A stretch of DNA of 64,000 nucleotides, from contig CM030717.1 of NCBI GenBank assembly GCA_017979445.1, positions 24,911,288 through 24,975,287 of the forward strand. The letters run 5' to 3'. A model generated the notes under the pieces. It was not told where the DNA came from. It was given only the letters and a program-made list of their open reading frames with translations, and ran no database searches. This document shows positions 12,916 to 24,656 of the stretch, one piece after another (position 1 is the stretch's first letter; each line of letters opens with the position of its first letter). A program made the position numbers and the translations under genes. The stretch comes from Akebia trifoliata. Lineage: Eukaryota > Streptophyta > Magnoliopsida > Ranunculales > Lardizabalaceae.

Positions 12916-12928
12916 AAGGGGGGGAGAA
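12916..12928 (+). other. Polypurine tract of family A element
   Basis: AAGGGGGGGAGAA lies immediately before the 3' LTR start TGTAACACC at 12929. It is the plus-strand primer site for reverse transcription and, together with the primer site at 9565, defines a complete element skeleton. Confidence 0.9.
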
Positions 12929-15900
12929 TGTAACACCCCGAATTTTTAATTCGTATCTCGAGGAAAAATAAATAGTGGAATTTTAAGAAAATCTTGAAAG
13001 TGGGATTTAGGGGTAAAATTTTAGGATGTTTCTGATCATTTTTAATGGAATCTGACCTCACCATTAAATTCAAAATGATCGAAAAACATAGTTTAGCCTG
13101 TAAGCATGCTCAAATGCGAGTCCAAATATAAAAGTTGCAAAATTCTCGATTACCGGGTCGGACCAGGCTAAAACAGTGACTTTTTGTTGGATCAATAATT
13201 TTAAAATTCGATCATACCATTGGGTTCATAACGAAAAATTATTCAACATAGACTATTTATTTGTCATTTTTGGAGATCAGGAAGTTGAATTATCGCCAAA
13301 AACGAAAACGACATCAAGTTTATGGGTCACGTCAGGCCAAAAATGTAAAGTTTTGATGAAGACATAATTTGTAGAAATTGACTATACCATTAGATCCGGA
13401 ATGAAAAATTAGGCGAAATAGAGTATTCGTTTGTCAGTTTTGGAGACCGAATGACCAAGTTATCGTCGATCAAAACAATAGGCGAAATACCGAATTCGTC
13501 CCAAATATTATATAAATAATATTTAAAATTTTTTTTAATCTCATCTTCCCCACTCGTCCAAACAGTGCGAAAAAAAAAAAAAAACGAAAAAAATAAATAA
13601 ATTTGTTTTTCCTCCGATTTTTCCACTTCAGATCTCTCGCAAACGGTCTACTTTCGACGATCGCCGCAGAAGAGAAAAAGGTCCGCAGCTTCGTTCTCTA
13701 CAAAACCCACCCAACTTATCTTTATTTCACTTTCTATTTCACCCGATATCGTCAAAAATCAGCCGTATTTGGATACGGAAATTTCGAAACTTTGACCTCG
13801 GATTTCGTCCGTTTCGGGGTCAAATCGCTTTCCGACGCAGAAGGGAGAAACGTCCGCAGCCTCATTCTCTACATAACCCAACCAAGTTCCTTCCATTTTC
13901 TCGTCTTTTTCACCCCGTATAGTCAAAAATCAGCCGTATTTTTATACGGAGATTTTGTAACTTTGACTTCGGTTTTCATCGATTTCGGGGTCAAACCGTC
14001 TTTCGCCATAGAAGGGAGAAGAGACGAGCACATCGAGATCTTTGAAATCACCAGGCCAGTTTTGAAAATCAGCCACTTCGAAGTTCGGTCCGTCTCGATT
14101 TCCGCGCTAATCGCCTCGATTTCCGCGCACACGCTTCGATCCTTTCGCCTGAAGATTGTAAGGAACTCTCAATTTTTATTAGTAATCTAAATTGTGAAAA
14201 TTGCATTTAGGATTTTATCGAAAAAAAATTGGATGTATTTTTAAAATATAGAATTATTTTGTTAGTTCAAAAATTCACGCCAGAAATTGCATGTTTGGTA
14301 TGTTTAATTGTATTTTTAATAAATTATACGTGGGTAGGGTATTTTAACGGGTTATTGCCATAAATTGGGTCTTGTGCATTGCTCGGACCCCGTTTTGATA
14401 TGAAATTTGTATTTTTTCAATATTATTGATAGAAATAAATTCTATAGTTGAAAATGTGATTTAATATTCAATGAACTCATATTGAGTTGATGAATATCAG
14501 AAAATGGATATTTTATGAAGAGATTGAAAACTGTAAAAGTCGAAAAAAGGGAAAAAGGGTATGAAACGGTAAAATGTCAGAGTCACACCCGAGGGGTGAT
14601 GTCTGCATTTTACGTTGTTGTGTTGTATGCAGGTTGGTGAACGGATATCCAGGGATAATGTTACTGGTTGCATGTTTATTTACTTTCTGTTAGCGCGAGG
14701 CGCTCTGTTATGTTATTTATTTTAGGCCGGGTGGCCACACTTGCATGGTAGGAAACTGGATATCTATTCTCAACCTTGTATTGTTAATTTCTCTTTTGTT
14801 TTCAAATGAAAATAATATATATAAGTAGCTATTTTGTGAGCTGTTAAAGAGTTTGTGAATGCCTGAAGGGATAGTGCATCATATCATCCGGAGTGGTGTA
14901 CTATCCTGGGATGTACGGTAGGGACCACCAAACTCATACGTGGTATGGGACGCGTATGAGAGTGGAGTCACAACTGGAATCCGGGTTTATTCCTCTCTAT
15001 CTTTACCAGTGAACTTGTAATGTAAAGGTGGTCGTATACGAATGGTTTGTATCTTTGGGAATCACATGTACGCCTGATAGGGATAGACGAAGATGATTAG
15101 TCAGTGATCACTAACAATCTATAGTAGTCGAACGTTCTGACACATCGAAAAGAGACCCATTGCTTACGGTCACGTCAAACGGCCAGCCTGAGCCGGATAA
15201 ATGGTCAACCAAGCGTGGTAAGTGCAGCGACCGACCACAAAATCAGGAACTAAAAACCAGAGAAGAATTGTAACATTATGTTCCGACTGGGAGCGATCCA
15301 GTCGTGAATCCCAACTCTCTAATTCCAATACTCCACCATTGTGTATTATGTATCTGTTGCTTATTTTGATATATAAAATGAAATGCATGTTTATTATTTC
15401 CATTTGATCAATTAGATTTGTATAAAAAGAAAATGTTATAGTGAGTACTGCTGATCGATGTAATGTGAGTTTTAAAATGTTTAGTTGCTCATCCCTGGCT
15501 ATATATACCAGTTAATCGTAGGTTTCTTCTGTAAAACTTTGTTTATTTTAAAATGATTCAGTATGTTTATTCGTTCATGCTAGGAGAGGTTATTGGCAGA
15601 AATTGTTGCTTCCTTACTGGGTAACCATTGTTACTCACCCTTTCCTTCTCCATTTTTTTTAGTTTCAGATCTGAAGCTTGGCGAAACAAGTGTAGAACAA
15701 GAGCGAGGATCATCTGGTTGGTCAGATAGATAAGCAGAGTCCGTCACCTGGTAAGTATTAGGGCTATACCCCCTAGTGGTGTCAGTTTCTCTAGGTAGTC
15801 TTATGGATTCTGTCTTGAGTGTTAGGAATTATGTTAGAGTGAGGAATTTTGTATAATCCTGTATATAATTTTTCTTCTTCCGCACTCTGATCTATCGGAC

Positions 15901-16100
15901 ATTATTAGACGTATATAGGCTTCCGCTAGTATTATATTTTATTTGTTATATGCAGGATTGTATGTCGTTTATCAGGTGCAGGTTGAATCGCCTTGGAATG
16001 CTAACATAAACAGAGGAGACCATGCCGAAATTTCGAGGTGCCACCTCGTACCTTGAAATCTGACATGGGGATTTGTGTTAGCGTTCGGCGGGGCGTCACA
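12929..16100 (+). mobile_element. 3' LTR of complete family A LTR retrotransposon
   Basis: The LTR runs from TGTAACACCCCG to GGGGCGTCACA, 3172 bp, and matches the 5' LTR throughout. It holds the same TATA-like site (about 13507-13519), the same paired 171-bp units (from about 13680) and the palindromic AGCGCGAGGCGCT near 14692. GTAAG follows at 16101. The LTRs contain open frames of 185-208 codons in the duplicated block, but none has an ATG, so I do not call them genes. Confidence 0.9.
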
Positions 16101-16105
16101 GTAAG

Positions 16106-16979
16106 TGCAGCGACCGGCCACAAAATCAGGAACTAAAAGCCAGAGAGAAATTGTAACATCATGTCCCGACTGGGAGCGATCCAGTCGTGAATCCCAACAC
16201 TCTAATTCCAATACTCCACCATTGTGTATTATGTATCTGTTGCTTATTTGATATATAAAATGAAATGCATGTTTATTATTTCCATTTGATCAATTTGATT
16301 TGTATAAAAAGATAATGTTATAGTGAGTACTGCTGATCGATGTAATGTGAGTTTTAAAATGTTTAGTTGCTCATCCTTGGCTATATGTACCAGTTAATCG
16401 TAGTTTTCTTCTGTAAAACTTTGTTTATTTTAAAATGATTCAATATGCTTATTCGTTCATGTTAGGAGGGGTTATTGGCAGAAATTGTTTGTTTCCCTAC
16501 TGGGTAACCATTGTTACTCACCCTTTCCTTCTCCATTTTTTTTAGTTTCAGATTTAGAGCTTGGCGAGGCAAGTATAGAGTACGAATGAGGATCATCTGG
16601 TTGGTCAGATAGACAACCAGAATTCGTCACCTGGTAAGTACTAGGGCTATACCCCTTAGTGGTGTCAATTCCCCCAAATAGTTTTATAGATTCTGTCTTG
16701 AGTGTTAGGATTTCTGTTAGAGTGAGAAATTTTGTATAATCCTGTATTCTAGTTATTCTTCCGCACTCTGATATTTCGTATGTTATTAGACGTATATAAG
16801 CTTCCGCTAGTATTATATTTTATATATGTATGCAGGATTGTATGTCGGTTATTAGGTGCAGGTTGAACGCCTTGGAATGCTAACATAAACAGAGGAGACC
16901 ATGCCGAAATTTCGAGGTGTTACATAATACCTCAAGATCTGACATGGGGATTTGTGTTAGCGTTCGGCGGGGCGCCACA
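16106..16979 (+). mobile_element. Family A solo LTR, right part
   Basis: This continues the solo LTR from TGCAGCGACCGG to GGGGCGCCACA at 16979, followed by AGAAG. It aligns with 8684-9562 of the intact LTR and shows more changes than the two LTRs of the nested element show between themselves. Confidence 0.88.
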
Positions 16980-16984
16980 AGAAG

Positions 16985-17700
16985 TTTGTCTACTCATGCT
17001 CACCTGGACCAATGTTTATGTCGGGATGTAAGTATTGCCACAATTTTCTTAATCATTGCCAATCATTTCTTTCATTTATCTTAGTATCTCCCTTGTTCTT
17101 TTCAAATGATCAATCTTAGAGTGCTCGAGTTATCTCTCACTGTCTCTAGCCATTAAGACTTCACTGCAACTCGCCTATTCGATCTTCAGAGGATGGTCTT
17201 TCCATTTTATATTGGAGAGTTTTCCTATGTGCTTTACTTGGGAGAGCGTATCCTATTCTAGTGCCATGACGAGGCTCGCATTCTTCATAATCCTCTTTTT
17301 GCCTTGATTTTCAAAGTTGTTGAGGTGGCTTGCTTGCAAATTCTAAGAGTATCCATAAGGAGTGATTGATTCTCTTCGAGAACTATGATGAGTGGTTCTA
17401 GGAAGTATCCATCGAGTGCCTCTTTCCTCTAGTTCAGGTAGTTGAGAAAATCTATGAGTGTTTCTGTTTGCAAACATGAGACCCAGGTATCCTTCCTTAC
17501 TTTTTTCTCCTCTTTTTTCTTTAATTGTCATTGCTATTTGCTTACTCTTCATTTTTTTTTACTTCGTTTTTTTTAGAATGCCAAGCTAGTTAGGCCTCTT
17601 AAGTGAGAGGAGATGAGGAGCTAAGAGATGGCTCGACAAGCATCTTATATTGAGCAGCTTCAACGTGAATTGGTAAGCACTTGGAACAATTTCGTTTGTT
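16985..17700 (+). pseudogene. PMD pseudogene, 3' part after the LTR insertion
   Basis: After the right AGAAG the sequence resumes with short coding-like blocks separated by intron-like T-rich stretches (for example GGATGTAAGTATT near 17025, a donor-like site). Around 17190-17280 a frame reads LYWRVFLCALLGRAYPIL. Around 17590-17680 a piece resembles a coiled-coil tail (SYIEQLQRELVS). I infer that this is the downstream half of the gene broken at 4108 because of its position. The domain match here is weak. Confidence 0.4.
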
Positions 17701-17899
17701 TAGAAACCTTTTATTCGATGCCATTTTATTATTTTTCTTGTAAGCTTTTCAGCAAGCATGAAGAGTGCCAACTCTTCTTATCAATGGCCACCTAAGTCAT
17801 AATGGGTTAGTAAAACAAAAACATGTTTTGGTTAGTAATTATTTAAAAAATGAATAAAATAATCATACTAATTTATTATATATATATATATATATATAG
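17701..17899. repeat. Non-coding junction ending in an (AT)n microsatellite
   Basis: About 200 bases without coding signal, ending in an AT dinucleotide run at about 17876-17899 just before the LTR-like block. The run may hide the left boundary of that LTR. Confidence 0.6.
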
Positions 17900-20100
17900 T
17901 TGAATGGGGCTCCTACTCGAAAGGGCTCAAAAATATCGATTTTCCAAATAAATGGGCTAACGGGCCTTAAGAGCCCAAGTAATTGAAAAGTGACATTTTG
18001 ATCGAAGCAAGGCCCATAAGACCTTTTAATGGTTTAGGGGGCCCACCAAAAAGACTCGGCCTACCCTACGCTCTCCCAATATTCGCTGCTCCGCTTCCAA
18101 AATCAAAAATGCCAAATTTTCGATAAAGTTCCCCAACGGACCTAAAAAGTCCGATTTGCCAACACGTGGCATTTTGATTAATCCAATAATTTCAAAACCT
18201 CAAAAAAATGGATAAAATTAAAATGAGACTTAGGACACCTATCACTTCATCTACCCTCACCGTTTCATCTCCAAATCCGAAAAAACCTAAGCCCATCTAA
18301 GGCCACTGAACCCGCAAGTCACCTAAAATGTATTTATCACATTATCCCCTAATCTAAATCCAATCCCATATCATCTAAAAACCTAAAACGTATCCACCTC
18401 CCAAATCCAATCCAAAATTATCCCAACCAATCCAAAAAATGCAAAACCTATCCTAAAACCCAAGCCCAATACCCCTAAGCCCAAACCTATATCCAATTCA
18501 TATTTACCCACAACCCTAACCCATAAACAACAACCCACATCAACTAATCATTCTTTTATCATCAAAGGGTGACATATGTCATCACCCCCTCTCACCTCCC
18601 TCATCATACCACCCACCCCATCACCTTTCTCTAAAAAATTAACTACCAAATCACCTTTTCTCTAAAAAATCACATCAACCCACACCCTCCCTTAACCTAC
18701 CCTCATTACTCCTAATAAACCTCTATTATCTCAAATCAAGCACCTCCAACCTATACCCCCCTAACCTACCATCATCATTCCCTATAAACCCATCTTTACA
18801 ACCTAAGCCTATACCCATCATCTCAAATCAAACACTTATTTTCTCTCATCAATTCATCTAAACATTTAATCTCTACACATCTTGCTACATGTCACCATCT
18901 CCCTCACCCTCCTAAAACCTAATTAAAACCCACTCCCTCAACTTACCAAACACCCAACCACCATCTTACACATTTCACTCTCTTAGATTAAATACCACTC
19001 AATCAATCAACCACCCTCTTAAACACCCATTATCTCACCTCACCAAACACTCCACCCAAATGGTTTGGGTAAGATCCAAATCATTTGGATCAAAACACAA
19101 CCCATTTACCTCCATTACATAACTACCCCTTTCCCAACTCCTAATTTCATACCCCCCACCTTTAAGACATGTGTCATTCTTTACTCTCCCACACTTTACC
19201 CCATTATATCCTCAAAGTATCCTCCCAACACCTATAAATACCCTTTTTTTTTTCTAAAAATGGTTATCAAGTCCCACATAAAAAAAATACTTCACTCAAT
19301 CTATTCTCTACTCTCACACTAATTTTCTAAAACCAATACTTTCATATTCTATTAAGAACTCAAGAAGACTCAAAGGAGAAGAAGAAAGAAAGTAACTTTG
19401 AAGCTTCAAGGTGGGTCAAAAGAATATACCCCCCTCTCTCTCTACCTTTTCCATATCCATTTTCTACTATCCCCCTCATTCTCTTTAATTTTATTTTAGA
19501 AAGACTTAGGATGTAATGCTACCCCTCCCTTGTCTCCGGTAGATCTAATTTCGGTTCGATCGAAAGTATAAGGGTTGTAACTACTTTCAAAATAAAATTG
19601 ATTTTAATCCTTAAATTGTTTTGAGGCAATAGGTATGTGGTTTCTTCTCAATTCATGAGAATGGACCCTCAACCTTAATTAATATTTTTTCAAATCACAT
19701 GTAATCCTCAAGACAAAGGTTTATAAGGATCATTTTCATCAATGGAATGATCTTATAATCAAAGCAAAAGTAAATCCCTACTTAGGGTACAAATTATCGA
19801 CATGTAACACTTTTGTTTTATTTTTATTTTCATAAAAAAATGGCCAAGTTGAATTGAGGTTACCACCTCATGGTGGGGAGAAAATGATGCCTAACACCTT
19901 TCCTTTTTTTCAATCGAGTTGCTTACCCCAATCTTAAGGTTTGATTAGTTTTTATCCATTGTGAGTCACTAAATGCCAAAATGTCACTTTTTTCAAAAAA
20001 TGTATATCGAGTGACCATTCACACCCACTTACAATATGAATGGTGGCGACTCCAATCCTTAGTAGATGTGACCGTCATAATTGAAAATCACGTATCTATA
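17900..20100 (+). mobile_element. Tat-like LTR, plus strand (left edge approximate)
   Basis: This block is the reverse-complement counterpart of 46029-47968. Shared landmarks include a Cys/Pro-like CCTA-rich region, a TATA box (CTATAAATA at 19232-19240), the stretch around CTCCGGTAGATC (about 19531) and the terminal piece AATGGTGGCGACTCC. It ends CACGTATCTATA at 20100, matching CATGCATCTACA at the end of the other copy. The other copy is followed by a clear primer site; this one is not (TCGGTGATATC instead). So it is either truncated here or followed by a different interior. The left end lacks a clear TG start. Confidence 0.65.
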
Positions 20101-20759
20101 TCGGTGATATCAACAATAGTTGAAAATATCTTATGATCAGATAGTTCGAAGGAGAACATTCAATGAGGAAGATATGGTCGTGCGGAAAGTTTTTTTAAAA
20201 CACATAAGAATTGAACAACGGAAAGTTCGGGGCAAATTGGGAAGAGCCATACATCATATACAAACAAGGAGAAGTCGGGGTTTACTATTTGAAAACTCGA
20301 ATGGGCAATGTAATTATGGCACCATGAAACACTTATAATCTTAAGAAATATTATAAATGGATTTTTTTTACTTCCCAACAATATGATCTTTCCTCGGAGT
20401 TCCAAAGTCTTAGCTCATTACGAAAGCCAAACACATCCATTTGGGGCTGGAAAGTCTTGGATCATTATCGGAGCCAAGTCTGACCGTTTGGGATTGGAAA
20501 ATCTTGGCTCATTACGGGAGTCAAACTTGACCATTTGGGGGTTGGAAAGTCTTGGCTCATTACAAGAGCCAAACCCAACAGTTTGGAGCTGGAAATATTT
20601 CAGTCCTAGGTTTACTACGGAAGTTAAATTCTACTATGTCTTAGTAAATCAAACAGTTAGCATAAAAGAAAAGCTAGAAAAAGTGATAAGGAGACATTTT
20701 GATGAAATTGATATTTTATTACAAGTTTTTGGTTGATTACATTGAAGAAAAGAAAGTAA
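20101..20759. repeat. Region with a 48-bp tandem array (20404-20603)
   Basis: About four copies of a 47-48 bp unit start at 20423, 20471, 20518 and 20566, with a partial one before. Each has the pattern GAGCCAA...TTTGG...TGGAAAGTCTTGGCTCATTAC. Unit length is a multiple of three in most copies, so one frame (20383-20736) stays open and encodes 16-residue repeats. It has no domain I recognise and I regard it as satellite-like rather than coding. The rest of the stretch shows nothing I can assign. Confidence 0.6.
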
Positions 20760-22690
20760 AAAACTTATAAAATCCCTAAACAGTGGGGATATGATTATCA
20801 GAGTTGCAAGGAGGAAGAGAAGTTTCCTCAGTGGCCTTGGAACCCTCAATGGGATTGGTATGTACGGAAGCAACCTTCCCTTCTAAAGCTAGCTCAGCCT
20901 TCTTCAGTTTGGTGTTCAGCCATTTTTAAGTTTTCTCCCAAGCTAATTTCGAGACATCGAGCTAGGCCTGGAGGAGGTTGAGCTAATCCTGAAGTCTCAT
21001 TTCCTTCCCCGCTTCCATAACTTCTAATTACCCTTTTGCGAGGGTGAGCTCTTCTTGAGCCGAGGTGAGATCCTTCCTCACTTGCTCCAACTGCTCTTCT
21101 GAACTTTGGAGTTCAGATTTCAATGAGCCCAAGTCACCCTAGATCTTCAAACTATGGGAGGCAACAACATCCCTCTCGTTTTATAGCTTTTTGGCAGTTG
21201 CCTTGGCGCATCACGATTGGTGATGGCCGCATTCCTCGATTGTCCGAGCTTCAGGACCCTGTGTGAACCTGAAAAGAAAACAAAAAAAGAGATTATAAAT
21301 CGATATTAAAATAAAGGAAAGACTAAAATAAATAAAAAATAATAAACCTTATTGCAACCATGGCTCAGAAGATGTCGTAGAAGAATCGAATTTGGTCCTT
21401 TGCGAAGTGTTTATTGGTGAGTACCCTATCCTTGGGAAGACAAGATGACTCAAATATTACTAGCATAATACGAAAGTTGGAAAGTACGATACAGTGGTCC
21501 GTGACTGGGTGGTCAACCACAAACGGGGAAACGATTTAGGGAATATCTAGAGGACCACTTCCCCTGGACCTCATGCTAGAGGCAAAGGTTGAGATAGGGA
21601 CGAGAGTAGGAGTAGGGGCATGCTGGACCTTGGATGGACTAGCAAGAGCAGAGCGGGGATCGGTACCCTCCTTAGCTTTTTCAACAGAGGTTGCTTTTCT
21701 TCTTCCTTCTCTTGAGGTTGATAGGTGCACCTCCAACACCTCATCGTCTGATGCGTCGGAGTTAATTGAGGTAGGGTGGTTAGAGTGAAAAGACATGTCT
21801 TAAAGGTTGTCCTCTGGGTGTCTCACAAAGTCCCTAAAAAACAAGCGTTCAACGGATGAACGTCTCACTTGTTCTCTCTCACCTCCATAATCGATGGGGG
21901 CAAGAAAGTCGGTGACCCGGTGGTATAGTTTTGGATTGAAAAGAATATGGTTTATAACCACCAAGTTTGAAACTCTTTTGTCTTTGCTCGGATCTACCAA
22001 ATCAGAAAAGAATGGAAGTTAGATTCTAAAGTAATAAAATAAAAGATGGATCAAGCTCAAATAAAAAACTTACCAACTCGGTTGAAGGAGTTGAAGGTGA
22101 GCGAGGGAAATTCATCCCCAAGTGCACTTTTTCACCAACAAAAAAGTATGAGCGGGAAAAAAACCAATCCTTATCTGAGTTAGAGAGCTCGAATAGGGAA
22201 AATTTCCCTTTTTCTTGGTGAGATAGAAGTAGTTAAGTTTTTAGAAGCACCTCCTTAAGGAAAACTGGGCCCTTATATCAAGAAGCCTAAGCTTCAGCTT
22301 TTTTTCCCAACTGAGCATTTTCTCGATGGCATAGATGATATGGTAGAAATTATCGCTCATTTATTTAGGCGCCTTTCTATAGAGATTTAAGACCTCTCGA
22401 GTTAGCCTACTTAGAATAACTTGGAGATTGACCTTAAATTGTCCCCAGTAGACCATAGTGGAGTCATTGAAAAGATGAGGGTTCCTCCGAATAAGAGGTA
22501 CCCACATTGTCAGGGATAGCATAAGTATCCCTGGCCTCAAAAAGCGAAGTGCATGCAGGGGAATACGATTTCTCCCTAGCCATTGAAGAAGGGAATAAGA
22601 AAAAATTGGAAAATAAAAGAAGGATAAGAGGAGAAGGAGAATAGCAAGACTCTAACTTTTGAAGTTCTCTTGAAGATATTTTCACTGAAC
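20760..22690 (-). pseudogene. Transposase_28-like ('putative gypsy type transposon') pseudogene
   Basis: On the minus strand an ATG near 22580 opens MAREKSYSPACTSLFEARDT. Across several frames there follow LNLYRKAPK, then YFYLTKKKGKFSLFELSNSDK and DWFFSRSYFFVG (22120-22240). The last part matches the family's hallmark ...YF.S.R.G...LF...PSS.K.WK..FFFV. Further on, a Ser/Asp-rich linker (21540-21790) leads into a long Glu/Leu/Lys-rich coiled-coil section (20880-21250). Frames shift and stops are frequent, so it is not functional. Such ORFs are known as antisense extra genes between pol and the 3' LTR of Tat elements. The orientation here, minus beside a plus-strand LTR at about 22850-23750, fits that. 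The function is unknown. Confidence 0.62.
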
Positions 22691-22810
22691 GTCATTGGAA
22701 TCGAATAAGAAAGGTTAATAATGGCAGGCAAGAAAACTCTAAGAGCAAGAAATCAGAAAAGGGAGACGAGTGGAGAGGAAAAGTAAAAAAAGAAAAGGTG
22801 AAGGAGAAAT

Positions 22811-22822
22811 GGGTATTTATAG
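22811..22822 (-). promoter_or_regulatory. TATA box for the antisense Transposase_28-like gene
   Basis: The minus strand reads CTATAAATACCC here, about 230 bases upstream of the first ATG of the antisense pseudogene. It sits outside the reading frame and before an AG-rich leader, so it is a credible promoter separate from the LTR promoter. This is a sequence match only. Confidence 0.5.
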
Positions 22823-22849
22823 ATCTCAAAGGCATCGAGATACTAAAAG

Positions 22850-23750
22850 AATAGAGGGTTGAGATGAATTTGACTAATATGGTAATGATGAGCTATCGAG
22901 ACATTAAATGCACATGGGAAACGAAGAAAGGTACGAACGTGCGTGCGAAAGCAACCACAAGAAACATGACATTTGTGCGCGGTGCATAATTATGTCGTAG
23001 TAGACATTCACGCTTACCAATACTAGATAGTTGGCAATGCGCTGCATGAGAGAATCATTTAAAGCGTTGTCATGAAAGTTCGAACGATCAAACTTCAAAT
23101 TTAATTCCGAAGGCTAAAGGTGAAAGGATAACTGAATAATAACGATCCAATATGCAGTTGCCACATGTCGATAGTTAATTAACTTGTCTTGATGCCTCAG
23201 ATTCAAATCCAAATCACCAAGATGAGGTATTATGGAGGATATTTTTCAAAAAGAGACATGTGACAATTATGAGACAATTTTGCTGAATATCTGATTTAGC
23301 AAGGGAGATCAAAAGAAAAGTGGTCGGTTGGCATCTTCAACCGAGTTTTCGAGGGTCTAGGACGAAAATTCGAAAACATTGAATCCCTAGAAATCAGAAA
23401 TTTTAATCATATTGGCGGAAATCAAGAAAAATCCCTAAGAGGGTGGAATTGTTTAAACGGAAAGAACGAAAATCAAAGAGAAAATTAAGAAAGATCTAAA
23501 GGAGAAAGCCGTTATAAATACGTGAATACAAGGCACAAAAAGGTATGTGATTTTCTCCATTAAAACTTTACACTAGTTTTTGTACTAAGATTTTGATTTA
23601 GGAGTCGGAAATGTGTTGTTGCAGATACACTTAGGAGTACAGGAAAATGAAACTATTCATCCAATGGAAATCTTGAGTTAGTACAAGTTTTTTTTGCATC
23701 TACAATGTTCAATCCTAATATTCTATCTCCTTCATCCTTCACATCTCAAA
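22850..23750 (+). mobile_element. Probable plus-strand 3' LTR (boundaries approximate)
   Basis: A TATA box (TTATAAATAC, 23512-23521) is followed by ACTAGTTTTTGTACTAAGATTTTGATTTAGGAGTCGG (read in pieces at 23570-23610) and GTTGTTGCAGATACAC. This is the layout of Tat-type LTR R-U5 regions, which often end near a GCAGGTACAC-like motif; the LTR before 37602 has the same plan. I could not fix either end or find a target duplication. Confidence 0.45.
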
Positions 23751-24521
23751 AACAAAATAGGAATTTTTGATTAAGTATGAGTAGAAATATGAAGGATTTT
23801 CTAGAAGACATTAAACATGGAGTTGAATAAGTTATAAATAAATTAGCTAAATGTTATACAAAATGGCTGATTTTAGATAAAAATTAATCAAGGGGTTTTG
23901 AATTAGAAGTTGAAGATGAAAGATTTAGGTTATTTATTTTAATTTTTCATCGACGACGTAAGTAAGGGAAGATGAGGGTATCTGTATTACGGAGACCAAA
24001 TGTGGAGGGCATGTCTAAATCACATAATGGTTTTGGAGAGCGGGTGGCATGGAAATGCCGATCAGATTGGACGTAAAGGTGACAAAACGCAAAATATGGT
24101 GAATGGCCACGTCAAAAGACAACACCACACGCATGTAGCTGTTTAATCTTAAAAAAGAAAAAGAAAACGACACTCTATTTCTTTTCTTTCAGTATTGCAA
24201 AACGACAAAATTGACTCTTGCTATAAAATGACAATCGACTACATATTGATACTGTACATCCAAGCTGGACGAGAGAGTACTAGTGTCAACCCAGTGCACA
24301 CTACGATTTTCTTAAAAATTGACGATTGGAATCAAGAAGATCCATCGCAACATCATTCACCTATAATTAAGGCCCTAGCCCTAACCCAACCTGCCTCTTG
24401 GATGTACCTTAAACAATAGTATATTAGTTGGGATTCGGGAATACTTTAGCAGAAAAAGTCCACATGAGTTGATAAAATAGGAAAACATCAAACATATAAA
24501 TTAAAATATAATATATATATC

Positions 24522-24533
<12 letters not shown>
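23751..24533. other. Unassigned intergenic DNA before the MULE
   Basis: AT-rich sequence without a domain match. One open frame of 74 codons (24195-24419) starts with ATG but shows nothing recognisable. An AT microsatellite occupies about 24519-24548. Confidence 0.5.
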
Positions 24534-24552
<19 letters not shown>

Positions 24553-24656
24553 ATTAAATGATAAAATAACAATTATAAATAGTAATACTAAAAAATAATC
24601 TATTGATTTTAAAAAAACTAATCAACTAAATCATGATTTAATCCCCAACTATTAAA
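24534..24656 (+). repeat. Direct repeat of MULE flank, left copy (about 123 bp)
   Basis: The sequence from the AT run through TTTGTATTAAATGATAAAAT to CCCCAACTATTAAA matches 34402-34528 with a few differences. It stops exactly where the MULE sequence TCTTCCCAC begins (24657). It is far longer than the 9-bp duplication a MULE makes, so another event copied the right flank to the left. Confidence 0.85.

Larger units (their letters stand above)
9563..12928 (+). mobile_element. Degenerate interior of family A element, no visible pol
   Basis: The 3.37 kb between the LTRs has no open frame above about 80 codons. At 10241-10290 the plus strand reads M-I-Y-Y-E-C-G-K-L-G-H-K-G-E-stop-C, a gag CCHC zinc knuckle whose first Cys has become Tyr and which is followed by a TAA. 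The 3' end (TTTCGAGGACGAAATTTTTATTAAGGGGGGG, read in pieces at 12893-12924) is the type that ends chromovirus-like (Tekay/Del) Ty3/gypsy elements. I find no protease DSG, RT YxDD or integrase zinc finger, so the element looks like a non-autonomous derivative, although strong decay could hide short pieces. Confidence 0.75.

Noticed and set aside
24519..24548. AT repeat at the MULE flank as a 9-bp target duplication
   Set aside because: Any nine bases of an AT run will match on both sides, so it cannot serve as evidence for a target duplication.
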